Origin: Caprella mutica
Lineage: Eukaryota; Arthropoda; Malacostraca; Amphipoda; Caprellidae
Assembly (NCBI GenBank): GCA_947561585.1
Contig: CANNZV010000264.1
Coordinates: 274,009-338,008 of the forward strand
Length of the DNA stretch: 64,000 nucleotides
Direction of reading: 5' to 3'
In this document: positions 24,251 through 35,364 of the stretch, one piece after another
How the letters are laid out: every line of letters starts with the position of its first letter
How positions within the stretch are numbered: position 1 is the stretch's first letter
Translations under genes and position numbers: made by a program
The notes under the pieces: model-generated
Told to the model about the DNA's origin: nothing
What the model saw: the letters and a program-made list of their open reading frames with translations, nothing else
Database searches by the model: none

Positions 24251-24460
24251 GAAGAGAGATGGGAGAATAGGAAGATAATAACTGGATATGTGTGTACAAG
24301 TGTCATAGAGAATGAAATGTCCATTCATTTTTTTAACAATGTATTTCAAATATATATGGTGGCGTTCAATGAATTTATTCAATAGAAGAAAATAACTAAT
24401 CAATGATTGGCAACAACTGAATGGGACACACTGGAGATAATAATTAATCTCTTTACATGA

Positions 24461-24823
24461 ATACCCCGCTCTTATTACGTCTCACACTTATGACAATCGA
24501 ATAAGTGTGAGACATGTTTCGCTTGTATTTCTCAGGATATTGGAAATATTTTAGGAAGTAACTTTGGTAATTTTGTTGGTCGTTTTCAGTTCATCTGTTT
24601 TCGCCGTAACTATCTGTATATTGAGTAATATACGTTATTCACCATACAATTATTTTCACTCTATCCCACCTGAATAAGTTACGGTTGGAAAAGCTTAACT
24701 GAAAACAACAAACTAAATTGCCAAAGTTACTCCTAAAATATTTTCTATACCAGAAGAAATAAAAACTGGACATGTCCCACACTTATTCTATTTCTGAAAC
24801 ATACTAAGAGCGGGGTGTGCCTG
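24461..24823. mobile_element. MITE family E, copy 1
   Basis: The ends are ATACCCCGCTCTTATTACG and (complement) ACACCCCGCTCTTAGTATG. The arms are about 140 bp and contain TCACACTTATGACAATCG and GTAACTTTGGTAATTTTG. It matches 54160-54559 along its length. No coding sequence is present. Confidence 0.85.
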
Positions 24824-25049
24824 AATACAGTTTTAGACTATTTCAAGAACTTCAATTAGAATATTCTACCAAATATACCATAGCAAACTATGGCTAAGTC
24901 ATTTCCCCTGCACTAGAAATAGAGTGAGCTGAACTGAGCAAAGGTAGCATTGGGCAATGTTATGAGGTCAGGCATTGCTTGAGTTCTTTTCCATGTATTG
25001 GAGTAACAACTAGTTTTTACCATAGAAACTTGACCAACCTTCCCTAAGG

Positions 25050-26055
25050 TGGGTTACACCACCCAGAGTGTAGCGTGTTACACCCCAGAGTGTAGCGTGT
25101 TACACCACCCAGAGTGTAGCGTGTTACACCACCCAGAGTGTAGCGTGTTACACCACCCAGAGTGTAGCGTGTTACACCACCCAGAGTGTAGCGTGTTACA
25201 CCACCCAGAGTGTAGTGTGTTACACCACCCAGAGTGCAGCGTGTTACACCACCCAGAGTGTAGTGTGTTACACCACCCAGAGTGCAGCGTGTTACACCAC
25301 CCAGAGTGCAGCGTGTTACACCACCCAGAGTGTAGCGTGTTACACCACCCAGAGTGTAGCGTGTTACACCACCCAGAGTGTAGCGTGTTACACCACCCAG
25401 AGTGTAGCGTGTTACACACCCCAGAGTGTAGCGTGTTACACCACCCAGAGTGCAGCGTGTTACACCACCCAGTGTGTAGCGTGTTACCTCCATCCAGAGT
25501 GTAGCGTGTTACACCACCCAGTGTGTAGCGTGTTACCTCCATCCAGAGTGTAGCGTGTTACACCACCCAGAGTGTAGCGTGTTACACCACCCAGAGTGTA
25601 GCGTGTTACACCACCCAGAGTGTAGCGTGTTACACCACCCAGAGTGTAGCGTGTTACACCACCCAGAGTGTAGCGTGTTACACCACCCAGAGTGTAGCGT
25701 GTTACACCACCCAGAGTGTAGCGTGTTACACCACCCAGAGTGTAGCGTGTTACACCACCCAGAGTGCAGCGTGTTACACCACCCAGAGTGCAGCGTGTTA
25801 CCTCCATCCAGAGTGTAGCGTGTTACACCACCCAGAGTGTAGCGTGTTACACCACCCAGAGTGTAGCGTTTTACACCACCCAGAGTGTAGGTGTTACACC
25901 ACCCAGAGTGTAGCGTGTTACACCACCCAGAGTGTAGCATGTTACACCACCCAGAGTGTAGCGTGTTACACCACCCAGAGTGTAGCGTGTTACACCACCC
26001 AGAGTGCAGCGTGTTACACCACCCAGAGTGCAGCGTGTTACACATTCCAGAGTGT
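25050..26055 (+). repeat. Minisatellite, 24-bp unit, about 42 copies
   Basis: The unit contains GTGTAGCGTGTTACACCACC followed by CAGA. GTGTTACAC within it is palindromic. Variants include GTGCAGCG and CTCCATCC. Since 24 is divisible by three, several open frames of 87-170 residues appear on both strands. These are artefacts. Confidence 0.96.
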
Positions 26056-26129
26056 GTGTTACTTTAAAGGTGTTAATACTCTTCACAAAAGCCAAAAGAT
26101 CAAAAAATGTCAACAAAATTAATTTTCCT

Positions 26130-26805
26130 AAAACACACCATACACTGTGTGTAAATATTACAGCCATAGCTTGTCTGTAGCGCGTACAGGATGGGAGAGA
26201 GCTAGAGGGATGTGGGAGTTGATTTGAGAGAAAGCCAATCAATGCTGACTCTAGGCTCCAATAAGAAATCAGTGCCGCACTGACTTTTGTACGAGGAGGA
26301 TGTGTCGCTTGTCTGAGTGACACATCCTTCAAGAGCGATATGACCTGATGGTACAGGTGTTTCAGTCTCTCCTATTAACTTATGTTTTGTGATGATTGAC
26401 GATTTATATTTTTGTCAGTTTTTCAGGGATCGTTTAAAAGATAAAGAAAGGCTAACATTAATTAATTTTCAGATATCAGAATTTAAAAAAAAAAAGTGAT
26501 CATAGTTGAAAGAATTTGAAAACATGTATGAATAATATTTTCCCACCGAAAAAAATTCTACAAATATAACATTCAATTTAGGATGACTCAATGTTATATC
26601 TCAAACAACTCTTTCAAATGAATCCTGTCTCTGAAAGTTAAAATGTGAAACTGATATAAGGTCTTGAAGTTACCTTTAAAATATTCTTTTTCTATTAAAA
26701 AACTCGTTTTCTATAGGTTATAACCAATTTTTAGCACGAACAAAACACATTTTCTTCTGCCTTGTGCTACATGTATACCAAATTTCAGAACTCTAAGATT
26801 ATGTG
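26130..26805 (+). repeat. Dispersed repeat H, copy 1
   Basis: This aligns with 44945-45665 through shared blocks: GTGTGTAAATATTACAGCC, the area of GTATCGCTTGT-type sequence, TGTTTCAGTCTCTC, TTATGTTTTGTGAT, and the right-end phrase TTTTCTATAGGTTATAACC with CAGAACTCT. It is about 680 bp with no convincing open frame. The element class is unknown. A tandem array lies on each side of this copy. Confidence 0.7.
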
Positions 26806-27355
26806 TGTTACTGTAACACTATAAGCAGCTAAGTGTGTTATTGTAACACAATAAGCAGCTAAGTGTGTTACTGTAACACACTAAGCAGCTAAGTGTGTTA
26901 CTGTAACACAATAAGCAGCTAAGTGTGTTACTGTAACACTATAAGCAGCTAAGTGTGTTACTGTAACACTATAAGCAGCTAAGTGTGTTACTGCAACACA
27001 CTAAGCAGCTAAGTGTGTTACTGTAACACACTGAGCAGCTAACTGTGTTACTGTAACACTATAAGCAGCTAAGTGTGTTACTGTAACACTATAAGCAGCT
27101 AAGTGTGTTACTGCAACACACTAAGCAGCTAAGTGTGTTACTGTAACACACTGAGCAGCTAACTGTGTTACTGTAACACTATAAGCAGCTAAGTGTGTTA
27201 CTGCAACACAATAAGCAGCTAAGTGTGTTACTGCAACACTATAAGCAGCTAAGTGTGTTACTGTAACACACGAAGCAGCTAAGTGTGTTACTGTAACACA
27301 CTAAGCAGCTAAGTGTGTTACTGTAACACACTGAGCAGCTAAGTGTGTTACTTTG
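26806..27355 (+). repeat. Minisatellite, 30-bp unit, about 18 copies
   Basis: The unit contains GTGTTACTGTAACAC, a perfect dyad around a central T, followed by TATAAGCAGCTAAG. Variants CTGCAACAC and ACTGAGCAGC recur in order, so blocks of about 120 bp were duplicated. The array starts at the right end of repeat H. Confidence 0.95.
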
Positions 27356-28145
27356 ACACAGAGGCGCCCTTTGGACGCGTGATTGGCAGGTATAAATTAT
27401 ATAATTTGCATAATATTACTCACCACATCCTCTACACTTTCAAACAATTCTATCTTATTATCAGTAAAAAGTTAATAGGCCTAGTGTTAATAATATAATA
27501 TAGTCGAATATACTGTATAGATATAGGGTCACTTTTTGCCCCATTTTGCAAGAACTGCACAGCTTGCATGTCACAATTGACACAATAAAATGTAAAACTA
27601 TTAAACTATATTTTATCATCTTCAAAATATCACAAATCGAGAGATAGAAAAAAGGTTAATTTATTCATGGTAGAGAAGAAATGTGGCAGTATTTGGTTGA
27701 GATTTATAGGAGATTGATACTAAAACATTATTTATTAAATTAAACTATAGTAACAATATCTCAGTGAACCAGGATCAGATTATTAATATTTTCTCTCTAT
27801 TTAATAGAAACTTAACTATGAATTGATAAAAAGTTTCGGTGTTCATTTAACAAATTCAGATTTAAAATCCATTCTATTTTAATCAATGGAAAATCATATG
27901 GTATTTGACATAGACGACAGCAGCTGGTAATATTAAAAAAACACTTGACTTAGAGATGTTAAACTGCTTTATATACAATAGAAGAGTTACTCGACTGTAA
28001 CCATAAACGAACAATCTGGACGATATTATCTATGCAGTCAATGGTCGAATTAAATCATTTATTAAATTCAATTTTTAATAATGATTGATCATTCTAAAAC
28101 TAAGAGTAAATAACTTATAAGAATGATAGAAATATGATTAATTAA
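27356..28145. other. Gene-free AT-rich DNA
   Basis: Nothing is supported beyond a locally GC-richer tip (GAGGCGCCCTTTGGACGCGTG) bordering the array. Confidence 0.4.
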
Positions 28146-28500
28146 TAGGGGTTTAACGTCTGCTTCTGACCCCAAAGGCCATATAACTGATGTCAGAAGA
28201 AAATAATGAAAAAAATTAAGTCAAAAAGGAAAGTGGCCCCATGAACAAAGTCACCTACCACCAGTCTGTGACAATGCTCATGTATGCAAAAAAGCTACTC
28301 ATTGAACACAGTCAGTTACCAAGGACAAGCACCGGTGGCTGCACTCACGGATGGAAGAGGAAAATGAAGAGGTGATAGTAAATGAAGTCTACGAGTCTAC
28401 CTAACACCAAATCTAAGACCTCGTAGTTGAAGAGCATAACCCTAGCGCTATCCTCTAAAACTGCAAGTAGCGTTAAAAAAATACCTAATGTACGAGACAT
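28146..28500 (+). repeat. Repeat D, full-length copy
   Basis: This runs from GGGGTTTAACGTCTGCTTCT to CTGCAAGTAGCGTTAAAAAA, about 355 bp. It contains all blocks of the family, including GTGGCTGCACTCACGGATGG and GAAGAGGTGATAGTAAATGA. Confidence 0.85.
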
Positions 28501-28794
28501 AATCAGGTACCATCAGTGCTAAAGTAAGCTATGGCTAGGACAACTGTAGATGTGTTTACTGCAGGTCAGTGTGCTTTATTGCAAGATAGTACACACACAA
28601 ATGTGTAAATAGTGTGTAGTGTTGACACACTAACACCTGGCCTAACACCGAGTGATTGCAATGAAATTATAAACTAAGTACCTAACACATTTATTGACTA
28701 GAAACAGAGTAAATAAAATACTAAGTTAGTCTGAGTGCCATCTTGAATTTTTTGTTACAAGTTATTAGTCATGCAGTTCACATATTCAGTGATA

Positions 28795-28891
28795 CAGTCC
28801 TTTATAGTGAACTCCAGCTAGTTCACTATAGAGTTTACTTTATTATGGAGGATTTAAGATCATGATGATTCACTATAGAGGAGTTCCACTG
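28795..28891. mobile_element. 97-bp MITE with TA target duplication (pogo/Tigger-like)
   Basis: TA|CAGTCCTTTATAGTGAACTC at the left and TAGAGGAGTTCCACTG|TA at the right. The CAGT...ACTG ends flanked by TA and the CCTNTATA motif fit the pogo/Tigger branch of Tc1/mariner. The tip relates it to the foldback at 10236-10385. Confidence 0.75.
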
Positions 28892-28893
28892 TA

Positions 28894-29135
28894 TAAGAAA
28901 AAACGATATAATAGTTATCATTTAATTTTAATTGGTACCAACCAATAATTCGTAACTTACCGCACTCCAGTGGTAGAATTTACAGTGGGCAGATACATGC
29001 AGGTATCATGGATACCAACTAAAATAAATAATCATTATATCGTTTTTTCTTATATTCTCGCGGAAAAAGTAGGAGGAGCTTAGCAAAAAGTCTGGTGTAA
29101 AAACCGAAAAAAAAACCTACGTGTGTACGGCCCGT
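28894..29135. mobile_element. MITE family B with disrupted core
   Basis: The right arm is complete: TTTTTTCTTATATTCTCG, AAAGTAGGAGGAGCTTAGC, then ending CGTGTGTACGGCCCG. The centre has lost symmetry. A family A tip (CCAATAATTCGTAACTTAC) is found at 28943-28961, as if an A element recombined with or inserted in B. Confidence 0.65.
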
Positions 29136-29420
29136 AAGAGAGATCATAAATTTTAAACAATTTCAATCTGTTAAATTACAATTGGATATTTGTCGTAGTT
29201 AGGTAATCTTTTTATCACTAATTAGAGATAAAAACTTTTTCTTTTTAGTGCCAGTTGAATTACTCATTTTATTTCACTAAATTGTAAGATTTAAATTCTA
29301 CACTACTGTTATTTATTTACTCTATGCTATAACATTATCGTCATTATTCAATTAATAACTTTAGTTAAATCTGAAGACACGGACCATAACTGTGGATAGT
29401 TAAAATACACAAATATTTAT

Positions 29421-29533
29421 AGTGTAACTTACGAATTATCGGACAGTTTCACATCTTCGGACTTATAAGAAAAAACAATATAATTATTATTTAATTTCTA
29501 TTGGTATCCATGATACCTTATCTTGGATACCAA
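29421..29533. mobile_element. MITE family A, left half
   Basis: This has GTAACTTACGAATTATCGG and TTTCACATCTTCGG and reaches the core palindrome, which is partly deleted (GATACCTTATCTTGGATACC). The right arm is absent. Confidence 0.7.
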
Positions 29534-29928
29534 TTAAATTTAAATAATTAGGGTCAGATTTTCTAATCAATTAATTAGATATGTAACATCAGACTTTACA
29601 ATAAATCAAAAACTAATTTGTAGATAACAAGTAGAAAAATCTAATTTCTTAATCAGTGTTACAAATTAGAAACATTTTTAATGATGCAACAAATCTCAAG
29701 AGGATTACCAGTAATTATAACAACCTACATTAACTTTAAATGGAACACATGGGAGTTATAGATGACCCATTTGCAGTACTAAAGAGATACAAATAGTTAT
29801 ATAAATATTTACATCCGAGTACTGAGTGCATTGTACTTACTATGTTAACTAAATAGTGGTACACATTTGTACCAATATGTAGAGACAAAGTGTCAATATT
29901 TCAAACACGATTTAAATAGAACAACTAT
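29534..29928. other. Gene-free AT-rich DNA
   Basis: No feature is supported. Confidence 0.35.
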
Positions 29929-30190
29929 GTGAAGTGTGCTCCGTTCCATCATAGAATGTTTAGGGTAAGTATTATAGTTATGGAATAATAATAACATCAT
30001 AACTAATTTTAAAAAAACTTCACAGCAATAAATGCAGTTAGATATCAGGTATTTAAATATCGAATTAAAATTTTCCAGGAAGAAGTAAATAGTCAGCTGT
30101 GTGGATGTCTTTTAATCGCTTTTTTCTTCCCGTACGAATAGCATAAGAATATTTAGCTGACATTTTAAGATGGAACGGAGCACACTTCAC
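29929..30190. mobile_element. MITE with 22-bp perfect TIRs
   Basis: The left end GTGAAGTGTGCTCCGTTCC, continuing ATC, and the exact complement at the right bound a 262-bp AT-rich element without coding capacity. Only one copy was seen, and the superfamily is not recognised. Confidence 0.75.
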
Positions 30191-31074
30191 AATTATGTGG
30201 TCGTGACAATATGTACGATAATTATAGTACTGTTTTTATCATACAGACGGGATCATTAGGTACACACAGAGATACTCAGCTCCTATCAGTATCGTCGGAC
30301 ATGTCACACAGAAGCAATAACAGAAACTTGGAATTTTGGAAACGTCAGTTAGGCCAGACTGCGTTCTTAGCATATGTAGTTATTATAGTTCAAAGTGTCT
30401 GGTGCATTGTACTTCAAGTGTCTAGTGCACTGTACTTCAAGTGCAGAGTTGTTGTCAGTGACAGTATCTTGATAGTTCTCAGTGGGGGTGAAAGCTCATA
30501 AAGTATCAAATAGCCGCGCATTTGATATCTAAGATACCCTCCTCAAAATTAAAGACCTGTATCTAGATACGGTGAATAAATATTAAAGACCTGTAAATAA
30601 GATACGGTAAATAAATATTAAAGACCTGTAAATAAGATACGGTAAATAAAATAGAAAAATATTAATAGGCGTCGCCATGGGGAAAATTATTAGATTTTAT
30701 TTAGGAGTTTTGAATTATGGTTGAATTTAATATTTAGTTTAAGTTTTTATAGGTGAATAAACTAGAAAAAATATGAAGAGAGTTGAACGTATCGAGCAAA
30801 AAAAAAACACATTATGTATACACTTTAAAGAAGTTATTTTAAAATGTTTAAAAAGTGTTCACAATAAAAGTTCAGTGAACTGATTCTTAATAAATTTTGT
30901 ATTTTAATCATTCATTATTTTCAAAACCTAATACAGAGTGCCAATTAAGGTAGCAAACCCTGTTATTATATTAAAATTAAAAAGAGTTGATTTTGGTTTC
31001 GAAGGTTGCAATTCAAAGAGGAGTAATAAGAAAGCGAAACAGTGTTCCTTTTATTCGATATAACCATTGGCTCT
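30191..31074. other. Gene-free stretch with a 35-bp direct repeat
   Basis: A 96-residue frame at 30211-30501 has no recognisable domain and includes a 26-bp duplication (TTCAAGTGTCTAGTGCACTG), so it is not supported. At 30551-30650 a unit of about 35 bp containing ATTAAAGACCTGTAAATAAG is present about 2.8 times. Confidence 0.5.
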
Positions 31075-32460
31075 AGGACAACTGCCATGCGGACTACTGC
31101 CATAGTGGACAACTGCCATGTGACAAATTGCCATGCGGACAACTGCCATGCTATATATTATAATTTTATTTTGGGTGAATTGTAATGCACTTGTAAACCT
31201 AACATTTCTTGGAATTAATTTGATGTGAAGTATATTATTATTTTAACCTAAAATTTTAGTATAAAAATGTTAATTGTATAGTAAGAAATTGTGAATGAAG
31301 AAGCATTGAAATTAAGACTGAAGTAATACTAGATTTCTTTCTTTGTTACAATCATTTTCTTTCACATTTTACGCCTTAAATGACCAAATGGTTGACAAAA
31401 AGATTGAAATCTATAGACACAAAACTTTTTTTTCAAACATTTCCGAATTCAAAGAATAGTACAAACATAAGCTTTACAGGTTAAAATTTTCAGTGAGTGT
31501 GGTTTTGCATCTTACTATTTTAGAGTTGCTTTCACACAACTCTGGGCATATATAAGTTAACTAAAATGTTGATTTGTTATTAGTATAATAACAAATTTAA
31601 TAAAACATATTTCAGTAATAATTATTCTCATATTTTGACACTTTTAAAATATTTATAAGACATGTTTCTGATCGGTGGGAGCTAGAAACAAAGAAACTAT
31701 GGAAAAACAAATTCAAATTTCAAAGTTACTGAGTAAAGTGTTCTTTGTAAGAATTTTTTTTAACATAGAAATAAGATAAATATTACTTCAGTTTCTAATC
31801 CTAAATCTAGCAGAAAAGTTTGTTTTTACAATTTAAAAATATTAATTAATCCAATGAAAATTCTTAAATGGTAAAATGCAAAATCACACTCACTGGAAAT
31901 TTTAACCTGTAAAGCTTGTGTTCGTACTATTATTTGTATTTTGAAATGTTTGAAAAGAAAGTTTTGCATCTGTAGATTTTCAACTTCTTGTCAACCATTT
32001 GATTGTTTAAGGAGCTAGATGGGTTAAATGGGTTAAATATGATTTAAAAAAAATGAATTTAGTATACTTCAAGTTTAAATTCTGAATCTACCTTCAATAT
32101 TAATTTTTATACTTCTTTAAGCATAATTTCGGACTACACGATTAATATTATACTTAATTTTTAAATTAAGTTAATAATATACTTCACATCAAATGAATTC
32201 CATGAAAGGTTAAGTTTTCAAGTTCATTACAGTTCACCCAATATAAAATTATAATATATTGCATGGCAGTTGTCCGCATGGCAGTTGTCCGCATGGCAGT
32301 TGTCCGCATGGCAGTTGTCCGCATGGCAGTTGTCCGCATGGCAGTTATCAGCATGGCAGTTATCAGCATGGCAGTTGTCTGCATGGCAGTTGTCTGCATG
32401 GCAGTTGTCTGCATGGCAGTTGTCTGCATGGCAGTTGTCTGCATGGCAGTTGTCCGTACA
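31075..32460. mobile_element. 1.4-kb foldback element with tandem repeats at its tips
   Basis: The two halves are inverted copies: TATATTATAATTTTATTTTG (31152 on) pairs with the complement of 32240-32262, and inner blocks around AAGCTTTACAGGTTAAAAT pair with AATTTTAACCTGTAAAGC. Arms are 450-600 bp with a loop of about 300 bp near 31700. Each tip consists of a 15-bp repeat, GCATGGCAGTTGTCC: about five decayed copies at the left and 13 near-perfect copies at the right. This resembles Foldback-type elements, whose inverted repeats carry tandem arrays. Confidence 0.8.
32258..32455 (+). repeat. 15-bp tandem repeat at right tip of foldback
   Basis: There are thirteen units of GCATGGCAGTTGTCC with TCC, TCA and TCT endings grouped in blocks. 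The unit length divides by three, giving open frames in several phases that are not genes. The inverted counterpart is at 31079-31152. Confidence 0.93.
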
Positions 32461-32479
32461 CCATAACCATTAACCATCT

Positions 32480-33370
32480 TTATAACGAACTACAGCTTTC
32501 AGTTTAGGGACAGAAGCATCGCATGCGGCCCCTAGCTGTTCTAGTGGAATCACTTCCCATTCCACTTGCAATTTTGATTTCAGGGACTCGTGAGAAGTGT
32601 GAGGTCCAACGGATTGAGGTCTGGACTCCTTGCTGGCCAGACATCTTGGCCTAAGAAGGATGGAATGCTTTTTGAATCCAAGTTGAGGTCATTTGGAGCC
32701 ATGTGATGGTGCTGAATCCTGTCGGTGAACCCTGAAAGTGTTCTTCAGCCCATGGTAGCAACTTCGATTACAGAATGAGAGAGTTGAACCTATCTGAGTT
32801 CAATTTGGGCACACAAGGCACAAATACGAGGGGGAGGTTTTCAAGTGGCTGTCACAGGAACCCAAAACACCACAAACTGCACTTTGAAGTCCTATCAAAA
32901 TCCTACTCTCGCCTGAACTTCCTGAACTCTATCGAATGATAAGTGTTCACAACTTGGTAAACGTTAAATTTCTTCTCATATGTGAACAGTAAGTTAGAGA
33001 GCATGCCTTCAGTTATCTCATATAGAATGTGACGACTTCTTTCGGTTCTCTGTCTCTCATGACGTTTCAGCATTTTAAATAGCTAGTTTTATTCTCAGAT
33101 CTTCTTTCAGCACTCTATACATTGAAAATTTGCTAACACCTGCTATTGCAGTAACTTTACGATGAAATCGACGCTACTTCTCTCGCATATTTTTTCGGTC
33201 CGTAAGCTCCTGGTTTATCCTTGAACCAGTCTCGTTGATATTTTTTAACCATTTTCCAAAGCAGTTAAACGCTTCATTATCAACTTCTCTGCAATTGAAG
33301 AATTTGAAATGAAGAAGTAGCTTCGAAGTGGTATTCTGTTTACAGGATGAAACATCGACTTTCAATGCTT
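32480..33370 (-). pseudogene. Decayed Tc1/mariner-type transposase
   Basis: Translating the minus strand in pieces across frameshifts and stops gives ordered transposase motifs. Near 33120-33180 there is a helix-turn-helix segment (GVSKFSMYRVLKEDL). Near 32950-33000 is LLFTYEKKFNVYQVVN, matching the first catalytic Asp region (FTDEK type, Asp replaced by Tyr). Near 32700-32730 is QDSAPSHMA (second Asp). Near 32620-32650 is VWPARSPDLNPLD, followed by LKSKLQVEW and a C-terminal ACDASVPKLKAVVRYK. The order and spacing match IS630/Tc1/mariner transposases. At least three frame breaks and a changed catalytic residue make it inactive. Its 3' end abuts the foldback element. Confidence 0.85.
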
Positions 33371-33785
33371 GTTGTCTAAATTTTGAAACGGTCTGTAATA
33401 CCAGAGTATTTAATTATTTTTAAAAGGTCAATGGCTTTAGGGATCTAGCTACATAAAAGTGAAATTAGTAGTCAGTGAAACTTTTAAAAATAGAAACACA
33501 CTAAAACACAGTTGTTACCTGTGAGAGCAACTACACAACAAACAACTACTCGTGAAAACAAGAATCTCAGAAATTTTTATTTACAATAAATATGCGTTTT
33601 TTAAAGGAAGGCAGTTGATAAATATTTCTTATACTCTGACTTTCAACAAAACTGAAGAAAATAATAAAATCTGAAGTAAAACACTACAGTTAAATAAATT
33701 ACTGTACAGTGTAACACTATACAGTATACAGTTTCTCTTTTTCTCTTTACTGTACATTCCTCCCCATACAGTGACCTTAAGAAGC
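33371..33785. other. Gene-free DNA with ACTGTA-rich patch
   Basis: No gene is supported. Around 33690-33760 the motifs ACTGTACAGT and ACTATACAGTATACAG recur irregularly. Confidence 0.4.
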
Positions 33786-33794
33786 TATGACCTC

Positions 33795-33895
33795 ACTGTG
33801 ACTGCACTCACTGTATAACACTGTGACTGCACTCACTGTATAACACTGTGACTGTACTCACTGTATAACACTGTGACTGCACTCACTGTATAACA
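33795..33895 (+). repeat. Minisatellite, 25-bp unit, 4 copies
   Basis: The unit contains ACTGCACTCACTGTATAACA plus CTGTG, with one C/T variant. Confidence 0.9.
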
Positions 33896-34630
33896 CGTAT
33901 ATTTTAACTGTGACGTTGAACATTACACTGTACGTCACATTGTAACGCTGTGCGTCACACATGAGGCATAACGCTGAATATTACGTAATAATCTCTATCA
34001 CTGTATTCACCATTTCATACACACCATTTTAATTTGTTCGTATGTTGGTTAGTCAGAACAACACAAAAAGTTGAGGGGGGGGGGGAGGAGGTCAAAATGA
34101 CCCACATGTAAGTTTTTAACTTTTAAACACCGATACTAAATGCTAACCAGTCACGACAATTTTAAGAATGCCAACATAATAATCAATTTTACTATTTGAC
34201 ACTATAAATATTAATAGCATTATGAAATAAAAAAAGACTTGCAAATGCTTTTAGAATAATGTGCATTGAATAGAAGATAAAAATGTTCTCAATAAGATGT
34301 AATACTTTAAATATTATCAACTAGAATAAATGTCAAGAGGTATTCACTAGAAAATATATATAAATGTATCAATAAATTACTAATGATTTCTCCAACTAAA
34401 TTGCTTTTAACACGACAAATTAGATAAAGAACTTTAAAGTTAAGAAGATTTACAAAGAATTAAGTAGTGGAAGACAGGCAAGAAAGAACAATGTAAATAA
34501 TAAAACTAATTAATTTCAATAGATTAAATTTCAAAAAACTTCCAAGAATATAATTATTTTCCAAACTGCATTTCGAAACTATTATTATATGTTAAGAACA
34601 TTTAAAATAGTTTACCAAAAATAAAGGAAT
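33896..34630. other. Gene-free AT-rich DNA
   Basis: A run of 12 G lies near 34074. No element or gene was recognised. Confidence 0.4.
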
Positions 34631-34846
34631 TACAGTGAGGTTACTTACGAAATGTCGGACAGTTCCACATTTTCGGTCCAATAAAAAATATATTTTATTA
34701 TTTTTAACTGCTTATTTTAATTGTATCCATGATACCTGTAGGTAACATGGATACCAATAAAAATAAGCTACAAATATTAAATTATGTTTTTTTTCTTATA
34801 TGACCGAAAATGTGGAAGTGTCCGATAATTCGTGACTCACCCTACA
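34631..34846. mobile_element. MITE family A, full copy
   Basis: The ends are GTGAGGTTACTTACGAAATG and GATAATTCGTGACTCACC, with inner CAGTTCCACATTTTCGG and CCGAAAATGTGGAAGTG. The core palindrome carries mismatches (GTATCCATGATACCTGTAGG). Confidence 0.85.
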
Positions 34847-34884
34847 GTATACTTTCCTTTTTACAGAATAATGTGACTCGGAGA

Positions 34885-34970
34885 AGAACCCAGTGAGAGA
34901 GTTATGGTGGGGCCATAGAAGATTATTTGGGGAGCCCTAACCCAATCATCTATGGCCCCACCTTAACTAT
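34885..34970. repeat. Short strong hairpin
   Basis: GTTATGGTGGGGCCATAGA and its complement TCTATGGCCCCACCTTAAC flank a loop of about 28 bp. This is GC-richer than the surroundings. No element family is recognised. Confidence 0.6.
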
Positions 34971-35015
34971 CACACTGTAAAGGGAAATAAATCTACTGTG
35001 AACAAATGCAGATCG

Positions 35016-35364
35016 GAGTGTGTATGGATGCACAGCTAAGAGTGTATGGATGCACAGCTAAGAGTGTATGGATGCACAGCTAAGAGTATATGGATGCACA
35101 GCTAAGAGTGTATGGATGCACAGCTAAGAGTGTATGGATACACAGCTAAGAGTGTATGGATACACAGCTAAGAGTGTATGGATGCACAGCTAAGAGTGTA
35201 TGGATGCACAGCTAAGAGTGTATGGATACACAGCTAAGAGTGTATGGATACACAGCTAAGAGTGTATGGATGCACAGCTAAGAGTGTATGGATGCACAGC
35301 TAAGAGTGTATGGATGCACAGCTAAGAGTGTATGGATGCACAGCTAAGAGTGCATGGATGCACA
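35016..35364 (+). repeat. Minisatellite, 22-bp unit, about 16 copies
   Basis: The unit contains AGTGTATGGATGCACAGCTA plus AG, with ATGC/ATAC variants. It merges at 35364 into the next 22-bp array, whose unit is related in length and in the AGTGTAT and CACAGC segments. Confidence 0.95.

Noticed and set aside
25044..26332. Several 87-170-residue frames rich in Cys and His
   Set aside because: 24-bp repeat read in different frames. The frame at 25871-26332 joins repeat H sequence to the array.
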